This document shows, in pieces, positions 54,578-64,000 of a stretch of 64,000 nucleotides of DNA. Every line of letters starts with the position of its first letter. Positions within the stretch are counted from its first letter, which is position 1. The stretch is from Ramlibacter sp. WS9 (GTDB lineage: Bacteria; Pseudomonadota; Gammaproteobacteria; Burkholderiales; Burkholderiaceae_C): assembly GCF_003797765.1 (NCBI RefSeq), contig NZ_RKMB01000006.1, forward strand, positions 62,001 through 126,000, in the 5' to 3' direction. The notes under the pieces were generated by a model. That model had not been told where the DNA came from. It did not search any database and saw nothing but the letters and a program-made list of their open reading frames with translations. The position numbers and the translations under genes were made by a program.

Positions 54578-55168
54578 ATGCAACAAGGAAAAACTCAACA
54601 CGGCGGCCCCCGGCCGGGGGCAGGGCGAAAGCCTGCCTATGGCGAACCGACAAAGACGGTGCGAGTGCCGCAGAGTCTAGTACCTGTGGTCGTCGGATAT
54701 CTCGAAGCACACAAGTGCAGACCCGTTCAACGTGTTGATGTCGACGCATCCAAGGCTCGCCCCATCGCAATCAAACGATCCGTCACGTCGGTACCGATAC
54801 TTGGCCGCCGCGTCCGCGCCGGCAAGCCAACTTCAGGCGATGACTATCAAGAAGGAACCGCGGACATTGGGCGACACCTCGTCCGCGACCCGTTGGCCAC
54901 TTTCGTCGTGCAGGTCACCGGTTGGTCCATGCGCGACGCAGGCATCGCCGACGGCGACGAACTCATAGTGGACCGCTCGATCGATGCACAAGCTGGTCGC
55001 ATCGTTGTCGCAGAGGTGGACGGTGAACTAACCGTGAAGCGCCTCCAGCGTGCCGCTACCGGCTGGTTGCTGCAGGCAGCCAATCCCGATTTTCACGATA
55101 TTGTTGTCACGGATAGGAACGAACTGCATATCTGGGGCGTAGTGACCCGCTTGGTCCGTAAGCTCTGA
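54578..55168 (+). CDS. S24-family (UmuD/LexA-like) peptidase
   Basis: A 196-residue self-cleaving peptidase homologue. The N-terminus carries the basic loop GGPRPGAGRKPAYGEP and a probable short DNA-binding helix region (TKTVRVPQSLVPVVVGYLEA) instead of LexA's winged helix. A probable autocleavage site Ala81-Gly82 is in RRVRAGKPTSG. The catalytic Ser117 is in VTGWSMRDAGIADGDELIVD and the Lys154 in DGELTVKRL, 37 residues apart as in UmuD and LexA. No umuC follows; instead it heads the DUF5131-TcmP operon. It could be a damage-responsive switch for that operon. ATG 54578 is used; TTG 54563 is open too. Confidence 0.85.
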   Translation: MQQGKTQHGGPRPGAGRKPAYGEPTKTVRVPQSLVPVVVGYLEAHKCRPVQRVDVDASKARPIAIKRSVTSVPILGRRVRAGKPTSGDDYQEGTADIGRHLVRDPLATFVVQVTGWSMRDAGIADGDELIVDRSIDAQAGRIVVAEVDGELTVKRLQRAATGWLLQAANPDFHDIVVTDRNELHIWGVVTRLVRKL

Positions 55169-55202
55169 CAAGCACTACAACCCGAACTAACCTGGAGCCT
55201 AC

Positions 55203-55949
55203 ATGTCCCAAGCCAGCCGAATCGAATGGACTGAAGCAACCTGGAATCCGACTGTCGGATGCACCAAGATTTCGCCGGGATGTAAACACTGCTATGCGGA
55301 ATCGATGGCAAAACGGTTGAAGGCCATGGGCACCCCCGGCTATGAGAACGGTTTCAAGCTAACCATCTTGCCTGATCGTTTGGCCGAGCCACTGACCAGG
55401 AAGAAGCCAACCGTTTACTTCGTCAATTCGATGTCGGACCTCTTCCACAAGGGGGTGGACGACAACTACATCGCCCAGGTTTTCGACGTGATCCGGCGCT
55501 GCCCGCACCACACGTTCCAGGTTCTGACGAAGCGGGCCGATAGGTTGGCGGCTTTTTTTCGCAATCGCGATGTGCCAACGAACGCATGGCTCGGCGTATC
55601 AGTGGAAGATCGAAAGTACGGTGTGCCGCGCATTGCTGCTCTTCGTCTGGTTGATGCTCGAATTCGCTTCCTGTCGGTCGAACCTTTATTGGAGGACGTT
55701 GGCGAGCTAGACCTAACCGATATACATTGGGTCATCGTTGGAGGAGAATCCGGCCCTAAGGCCCGACCAATGAAGCTTGATTGGGTCGAGAGAATCCAGC
55801 AACAATGCGAGGAGCAAGGCGTGCAATTCTTCTTCAAGCAGTGGGGTGGGTGGGGCGCCGACGGCAAGCGCCGCTCAAAGAAGGCGAATGGCCGGCTATT
55901 GGCCGGGCGCACATGGGATGACATGCCAGAACTCTCCGCCCACGCCTAA
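55203..55949 (+). CDS. DUF5131 / phage Gp37-Gp68-type three-Cys protein
   Basis: A 248-residue protein. RIEWTEATWNPTVGCTKISP continues into GCKHCYAESMAKRL, giving Cys20, Cys27 and Cys30 (Cx6Cx2C), a radical-SAM-like metal motif characteristic of this family. Further family motifs are VYFVNSMSDLFHKGV, HHTFQVLTKRADRLAAFF, AWLGVSVEDRKYG, RFLSVEPLLEDVG and WVIVGGESGPKARPM, ending in FFKQWGGW. Homologues occur in phages and mobile islands and are the usual partner of TcmP proteins. GGAG precedes the ATG. Whether it is a true radical SAM enzyme and what it modifies are unknown. Confidence 0.88.
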   Translation: MSQASRIEWTEATWNPTVGCTKISPGCKHCYAESMAKRLKAMGTPGYENGFKLTILPDRLAEPLTRKKPTVYFVNSMSDLFHKGVDDNYIAQVFDVIRRCPHHTFQVLTKRADRLAAFFRNRDVPTNAWLGVSVEDRKYGVPRIAALRLVDARIRFLSVEPLLEDVGELDLTDIHWVIVGGESGPKARPMKLDWVERIQQQCEEQGVQFFFKQWGGWGADGKRRSKKANGRLLAGRTWDDMPELSAHA

Positions 55950-55957
55950 AGGATCGC

Positions 55958-57235
55958 ATGGCGCTGAAACAGTACAGTTGGAAGGATGGTCCTGACCTCA
56001 TTCAGCAGCACAGCGTAGCGAAACACCGAATCTTGCAGGCGTACCTGGCGGCCTACTTCAAGACGCTCGTCAGTTCGCATACCCAGGAAGAACTTCGTCT
56101 GACACTGGTCGATGGCTTTTCCGGAGGCGGTCTCTACGTTCACAGCGACACCGGTGAGTCGGTAAAGGGGTCTCCGTTCATCTTCTTGGAAGCGACGCGC
56201 GAGGCGGAGTACCTGATAAACAAGGACCGGCGAAAGAAGATTGATTTGCGCGTGGACTACTATTTTGTCGAATCCGACAAGGATGCGCATCAGCATCTCG
56301 ACAAAGTCCTACGTGAAGCAGGTTACGGAAATAGAATCGGCAACAGCATTTTCCTTCGTCACGCGAAGTTTCAAGACGAAGCGAACTCGATCATCGAATT
56401 CATCAAGAAGAAGAGCCCGCGCAACGGTCGGTCGATCTTCTCGCTTGACCAGTATGGCTACAAGGATGTGCCGACTGAATTGATTCGCAAGATTTTCACG
56501 AGACTGCCTAGCGCCGAAGTGATCCTGACCTTTGGGGTTGACTCTTTCCTAAACTTCGCCAGCGACGGGAAGTTGACCCGGGCCTTGCTGGACGGCATCG
56601 GCCTCCCGGGGGCGCTCCAGGGACGAACAATCGACGAAATCAAAGAGTCTGAGCGCGACTGGCGGTTGTTTATCCAGAGCGCCCTGTACCGATCCTTAGT
56701 CGAGAACTGCGGCGCAAGACACTACACGCCGTTCTTCATCCGAAACCGTAACGGGCATGGCGACTACTGGTTGATCCACCTTTCTCAGCACCACCGCGCG
56801 CGCGACGTGATGACTGAGGTCCACTGGGCAAACAACAATTACTTCATCCACTACGGCGGAGCTGGCCTCGACATGTTTCACATGGTCGGCTACGACCCTG
56901 AGCATGACGCTGCGCACCGAGGCCAGTCATCGCTCGGATTCGAATTCGACGACGTGGCCAGAAGATCCAGTATTGCCGCACTGAATGAGCACATCCCTCG
57001 CCGCGTCTACGCCAACGACGAAGGCATCAGCTTTGGCGAGCTATTCGCCACAACGTGCAACAGCTCGCCGGCGTCAGCCCAAATTTACCGAGAGTCCATA
57101 GGCAAGCTGCTCAATGAGAAGGCCGTCGAGATCGTCGGCGCTGACGGCACGCGGCGCAAATCGGCAGCGCGGATCAAGGCGAGCGATCAGATCATGCCGC
57201 CACAGCAGAAGGCGTTATTCCTTCTCCCTAGCTGA
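55958..57235 (+). CDS. tcmP: Three-Cys-motif partner protein TcmP, copy 1
   Basis: A 425-residue protein that starts 8 bases after DUF5131 behind AAGGA. It has a Rossmann methyltransferase-like core: LTLVDGFSGGGLY (Asp52 to Gly58, motif I-like), YYFVESDKDAHQHLDKVLRE (second strand acid), and SIFSLDQYGYKDVP with Asp164 and Gly167 where family members have Asp-Pro-x-Gly. The opening WKDGPDLIQQHSVAKHRILQ is typical of TcmP. The last ~130 residues have RRVYANDEGISFGELFATTC and a winged-helix-like end. Substrate unknown; modification or cleavage of nucleic acid is possible. Base composition is lower in GC than the host genes. Confidence 0.85.
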   Translation: MALKQYSWKDGPDLIQQHSVAKHRILQAYLAAYFKTLVSSHTQEELRLTLVDGFSGGGLYVHSDTGESVKGSPFIFLEATREAEYLINKDRRKKIDLRVDYYFVESDKDAHQHLDKVLREAGYGNRIGNSIFLRHAKFQDEANSIIEFIKKKSPRNGRSIFSLDQYGYKDVPTELIRKIFTRLPSAEVILTFGVDSFLNFASDGKLTRALLDGIGLPGALQGRTIDEIKESERDWRLFIQSALYRSLVENCGARHYTPFFIRNRNGHGDYWLIHLSQHHRARDVMTEVHWANNNYFIHYGGAGLDMFHMVGYDPEHDAAHRGQSSLGFEFDDVARRSSIAALNEHIPRRVYANDEGISFGELFATTCNSSPASAQIYRESIGKLLNEKAVEIVGADGTRRKSAARIKASDQIMPPQQKALFLLPS

Positions 57236-57284
57236 CTGGAAGCTCGATGACGGGTGTCTTCGTGCCGCAAGGAGTATTGACCCG

Positions 57285-58487
57285 GTGACATCAACGGTGC
57301 CAGAAATCTACGAGGGGCGCGAACCAGCGCTTATCAAACATACCCTCCTTGAGGGCTATCTAGAGACGCTCGTCTTGACCATCGGCCTGGGCGCAAAGCG
57401 CGAGGCCCGACCCGAGATTTGCTATGTTGACTGTTTCGCCGGACCGTGGGGCTCTGAGGACGAGAACCTCAATGGCACTTCAATTGCGCTGTCTCTCAAG
57501 ACGCTCGCTGCTTGCCACGCGAAACTTGTGTCTCTGGGTGTCAATGCTCGCATGCGAGCCCTCTTTGTCGAGAAAGACAAGGTGGCATTTGGCCGGCTAA
57601 CCAATTTCCTTGCGCGCAGCGCGGACAAGAACGTCGAGTGCGAGTGCATGTCCGGCGACTTCGTTGACCTGAGGGCCGAAATCCTCGAATGGTGCGGGAA
57701 CACTAGCTTCACATTTTTCTTTATCGATCCCAAAGGTTGGTCGCCTGTGATCATCGATGTGTTGAAGCCACTGCTTCAGCGGAGAAGGTCGGAGTTTCTG
57801 ATCAACTTCATCTACGACTTCATCAATCGCACCGCATCCATGACCGGTTGGCAGGACGAGATGCGGCAACTCTTGGGTCGCTCCGTTGATCTGAATGGCA
57901 TGTCCCCGACCCAACGAGAGGACTCACTGCTTGGCGCCTATCGCGAGAGCCTGAAGGAGTGCGTACCGCCGGGCCGCGACGACTACCGTCCGAGGACCGC
58001 TTATGTCAGCGTCCTTCACCCACTGCATCAACGCACAAAGTACCACCTCGTCTATTTGAGCAGCCATCCTCTGGGCATTGTTAAGTTCATGAATGCATCG
58101 GAGAAGGTGGACATCGTGCAAGCCCGGGTCCGAGCCGTGAGGCGGCTTGACGAACACGCGAGAAGATCCGGCGTGCCGGACCTGTTTGAAGACGAAGCGG
58201 CAACGGTACCCAGCGAAGGGCGAAGCAGCCCTGATGAAGTTGATGCGTTCTGGCGCCGCTATCTCGTGCAGGGAGAGAGGCGTGTAGACACCGCGGCGTT
58301 CGCAGACATCTTGGAATCGACGAACTGGCTACCTAAAGAGCTTCAATCTTCCTTGACACGCCTCATTGCGGCTGGCGTGGTGGTCAACTTGGATGCAATG
58401 GGCAGTCGGCGCCCAGCTAAGCCATTGCACTTTGAGAAAGCCGGAGAGCGACTGCAGCTCTCCAGCGCGAAGGTGATCTCAGCATGA
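57285..58487 (+). CDS. Three-Cys-motif partner protein TcmP, divergent copy 2
   Basis: A second TcmP-like protein, 400 residues, clearly not a recent duplicate of copy 1. YEGREPALIKHTLLEGYLET, then YVDCFAGPWGSED (Asp49 to Gly53), RALFVEKDKVAFGRLTNFLA and FFFIDPKGWSPV (Asp148-Pro-Lys-Gly151) give a complete motif set, unlike the degenerate DQYG of copy 1. Regions INFIYDFINRTASM and YHLVYLSSHPLGIVKFMNAS are further family features. The start is GTG at 57285 with AAGGAG 10 bases upstream; an open extension overlaps copy 1. It overlaps the next gene by ATGA. Confidence 0.8.
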   Translation: MTSTVPEIYEGREPALIKHTLLEGYLETLVLTIGLGAKREARPEICYVDCFAGPWGSEDENLNGTSIALSLKTLAACHAKLVSLGVNARMRALFVEKDKVAFGRLTNFLARSADKNVECECMSGDFVDLRAEILEWCGNTSFTFFFIDPKGWSPVIIDVLKPLLQRRRSEFLINFIYDFINRTASMTGWQDEMRQLLGRSVDLNGMSPTQREDSLLGAYRESLKECVPPGRDDYRPRTAYVSVLHPLHQRTKYHLVYLSSHPLGIVKFMNASEKVDIVQARVRAVRRLDEHARRSGVPDLFEDEAATVPSEGRSSPDEVDAFWRRYLVQGERRVDTAAFADILESTNWLPKELQSSLTRLIAAGVVVNLDAMGSRRPAKPLHFEKAGERLQLSSAKVISA

Positions 58488-59152
58488 CGTTTACCAAGTC
58501 AGAAAAGCTTCTTGAGCAGTTTTGCGTTCGCGCTGGGATATCACACTTCCGTGTTCCCGAAGCGTCGGATCGGCGACCGGACTACCGATTTAGGTTGGCA
58601 AGCCGCGACCTGATTGTCGAGGTCAAGGAACTTGAACCTTCGGAAGAAGAGAAGGCACTCATTGCTTGCGATCCAGAGGAATTTGACCCTGTGTACGCGT
58701 ATCACTGGGGTATTCCGGGCGAGCGTGTGCGGAAGAAAATCGCCAATGCAGTTCCGCAGCTCAAGGCGTTGGCGGGCACTGCACTCCCGACCCTATTGGT
58801 CCTACATGATCCGATCCGGTTTTGGCCTGAACTCCTTGACGCGCAAGCGATAAGTGTCGCCATGTACGGCATTGAAACCATATTGGTGTCAGCCGAACCA
58901 GCGCCTGAGGGCGGAGCGACAGTTCTCGCGCGCTGGCACGGAGGGCGGAGAAAGCTCACGGAAAGCCACAACACTAGCCTAAGTGCTGTTGCCATTCTCC
59001 TCCAGGCGGATCTCGAACTTCGTCTCGATGTCTATCACAACTGGTACGCTTCAAATCCGCTGAAGCCGTCCGAACTGCGCGCCATCGGCGTGAATCATTT
59101 CAGGGTGCCGGCAGCACCTACAGACAAGTTTTCGCACTGGGTGAGTTGCTAG
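58484..59152 (+). CDS. Putative PD-(D/E)xK nuclease
   Basis: A 222-residue protein with no close family recognised. The early pattern FRVPEASDRRPDYRFRLASR then DLIVEVKELEPSEEEK gives Asp33 and Glu46-x-Lys48, arranged as in the PD-(D/E)xK nuclease core (Pro-Asp, hairpin strands, ExK), with Glu10/Glu11 in a preceding helix. The middle part (TALPTLLVLHDPIRFWPELL, then AMYGIETILVSAEPAP) completes an alpha/beta fold. The ATG lies within the TcmP-2 stop, so the two are coupled and probably function together. It is the last gene of the island operon. The assignment rests on motif and context only. Confidence 0.6.
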   Translation: MTFTKSEKLLEQFCVRAGISHFRVPEASDRRPDYRFRLASRDLIVEVKELEPSEEEKALIACDPEEFDPVYAYHWGIPGERVRKKIANAVPQLKALAGTALPTLLVLHDPIRFWPELLDAQAISVAMYGIETILVSAEPAPEGGATVLARWHGGRRKLTESHNTSLSAVAILLQADLELRLDVYHNWYASNPLKPSELRAIGVNHFRVPAAPTDKFSHWVSC

Positions 59153-59203
59153 TAATTGGTGGCGTCGCCTACGGAAGACTCTGAATCTGCCACCTGGTGG
59201 CAT

Positions 59204-59690
59204 GCTGAAGTTTTGTGATTGAGGCGGTCAAAGACTCGTACACAGCAGCGGGCGTCGCTTGCGACGAGCGACCGACGCCGTGAGCAAGTCAGTGCGGCGT
59301 CTTAAGCTTCAAATTTAGTAAAAGCGACTTTCGTAGAGGACCGAAAATTGATTCATCGTCTCGTTCCAGTCCTGGCCGCACGGCCCGAGTCGGCCGTGGT
59401 TGGCCGCCGGTTTGAATTTGGCCTCGCCGGCGGGTAGCTCATGTGTGCCCCAGCTCGGCTGGCGCCCATGACGCGTTCAAATAAGGGCCTTTTTGAAGGC
59501 CATGGAGGGCGCGTTGATGGTCTCCCCGGTCAGGAGCCCGGTGACGAACTGGTCAAGCAGTTTGGCATCTTCGGCAGCGCCGCTCTTGGCCACGATGACC
59601 GCACCTTCAATTCGTGTTGCTTGGAATTGACGGTCCCGTTGGTCATGTTATGCCTCAAACACAAGATTAAGGACAGACTCCACTTCGCAT
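59204..59690 (-). mobile_element. Right IS256-family remnant
   Basis: About 490 bases left from an IS256-family element, same orientation as the left remnant and less deleted internally. Inner and outer ends read as imperfect inverted repeats of each other (TTTTGTGATTGAGGC at the left, GCCTCAAACACAAGATT at the right, as seen on the plus strand). It fills most of the 546-base gap between the nuclease-like gene and the 5-oxoprolinase; the remaining bases show nothing recognisable. Confidence 0.7.
59315..59646 (-). pseudogene. Truncated IS256-family transposase, right copy
   Basis: Starts ATGACCAACGGGACC after GAGG. After small deletions shift the frame, AEDAKLLDQFVTGLLTGETI and NAPSMAFKKALI are the N-terminal region of IS256-type transposases (compare LLDQLV ... 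AFKKALIERALGAEL). A stop then interrupts, followed in frame by LPAGEAKFKPAANH (GYPAGEAKP-x-ANHRNG in intact proteins). An internal deletion of roughly 300 codons leads to the C-terminal motif DWNETMNQFSVLYESRFY and TAA at 59315. Not functional. Confidence 0.78.
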
Positions 59691-59698
59691 GACTGGCA

Positions 59699-63307
<3,609 letters not shown>

Positions 63308-63323
63308 CGTGGTCTTCGGGTAA

Positions 63324-64000
63324 TCAACGCAGAGAGTAGAACGGAATGAAGATTTCGTTGGCGGAATTGCCCACCGACGCCACCCATTCCCTGGAAAATT
63401 TTTCGCCCATGCGCTTCAAGTCGCGGCTGAGTTCGAAAGGCACCGGGTCGACCTTGATGCCATTCTTGCGCAGGTCTTCCGTGGCGCTCACCGCCGCCGA
63501 CCGGCTGAGCGCGAACCCGCGAATCTCCGCCAGCGCGGCGCTGCGGACGACAGCCTGCTGCGTCGCTGGCGGCAGGGCGGCAAAGGCTTTGGCATTGACG
63601 AACACGATGTTCTTGGGAAACCAGGCGTTGAGCTCATAGTAATGCTTCAGCCCGCCCCACACCTTGTTCTCCACCCCGGTCACGGCTGAGGTGATCATCG
63701 CGTCCATCTTGCCTTCGGCCAGCGCTTGGCCCACCTGGACCATGGGCACGTCCACCGGCGTGGCGCTCAGCAGCTCGGCAATGCGCACCGTGGTCGGGTT
63801 GTACGTGCGCATCTTCATGCCCTGCAGGTCCTTGACATCGCGGATCGGCTTGTTCGTGTACAGGCCCTGCGGCGGCCACGGCACGGCGTACAGGGGCTTC
63901 AGGCCCCGCCGCGCGAATTCGCGCTCGATGCCGGGTCGCTGGAGCGCCCACATGCGCTGCACGGCCTCGTAGGAGCCGACGACGAAGGGCACGCCGTCCG
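63324..64000 (-). CDS. TRAP transporter substrate-binding protein, N-terminus cut by window edge
   Basis: C-terminal ~225 residues of a DctP-type periplasmic binding protein. The conserved core is [20 protein letters not shown] (Arg for the ligand carboxylate), followed by [20 protein letters not shown] and [20 protein letters not shown]; the helical C-terminus ends [20 protein letters not shown]. The frame is open to base 64000, so the start and signal peptide lie outside. The small and large membrane subunits (DctQM) are not in view. Adjacent to the 5-oxoprolinase. Confidence 0.9.
   Translation of the reverse strand, partial: DGVPFVVGSYEAVQRMWALQRPGIEREFARRGLKPLYAVPWPPQGLYTNKPIRDVKDLQGMKMRTYNPTTVRIAELLSATPVDVPMVQVGQALAEGKMDAMITSAVTGVENKVWGGLKHYYELNAWFPKNIVFVNAKAFAALPPATQQAVVRSAALAEIRGFALSRSAAVSATEDLRKNGIKVDPVPFELSRDLKRMGEKFSREWVASVGNSANEIFIPFYSLR

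Overview
The window comes from a high-GC member of the Burkholderiales, most likely Comamonadaceae (Variovorax / Ramlibacter / Polaromonas type). The reasons are a fused aroA-cmk gene inside the block gyrA-pheA-tyrA-aroA/cmk-rpsA-ihfB-lapAB-hldE1-hldD, a tmRNA tag reading ANDERFALAA, an intracellular PHA depolymerase, and a Bug-family binding protein with a trimeric-type porin. The genus call is inference. No rRNA or tRNA gene and no CRISPR array was seen; the only stable RNA gene found is tmRNA.

Layout. 1-13 kb: metabolic and regulatory genes (aldo/keto reductase, hybrid sensor kinase, aroC, cupin, GST, PHA depolymerase, CBS protein, MetY-type sulfhydrylase, an alpha/beta hydrolase overlapping a cytochrome P450) and a stray BRO-N/DinD-like gene. 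13-18 kb: a porin, Bug binding protein and CocE-type hydrolase run, divergent from a LysR regulator. 18-25 kb: YihY, a FAD-linked oxidoreductase, a chromosomal ccdAB module wedged directly before thyA-folA, and xthA. 25-30 kb: nitrogen control (ntrC, ntrB, glnA) with a recognisable sigma-54 promoter and NtrC sites before glnA. 30-37 kb: small housekeeping genes, tmRNA, gph-ubiG and an OmpA-family protein. 37-49.5 kb: the conserved gyrA to hldD block. 49.6-51 kb: a helix-hairpin-helix secreted protein and a DinB-family protein.

51.0-59.7 kb is an accessory island of visibly lower GC. Two decayed, internally deleted IS256-family transposase copies in the same orientation flank it (about 50.93-51.2 kb and 59.2-59.69 kb). 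Leftward it carries a single-chain restriction-modification protein (PD-(D/E)xK-like N-terminus plus N6-adenine methylase). Rightward and divergent is a compact operon: an S24 (UmuD/LexA-like) peptidase, a three-Cys-motif DUF5131 protein, two different TcmP-like proteins, and a small PD-(D/E)xK-like protein that overlaps the second TcmP by ATGA. This rightward operon is the best candidate here for an undescribed, probably defensive, system.

After the island come a fused 5-oxoprolinase/hydantoinase and the 3' part of a TRAP-type substrate-binding protein gene that runs off the right edge.

Other signals: the CcdB C-terminus lacks the Trp-Gly-Ile end of F-plasmid CcdB; GyrA carries Gln at quinolone position 83; serC is not found between gyrA and pheA; and a GTAGGAC motif recurs in several intergenic regions.
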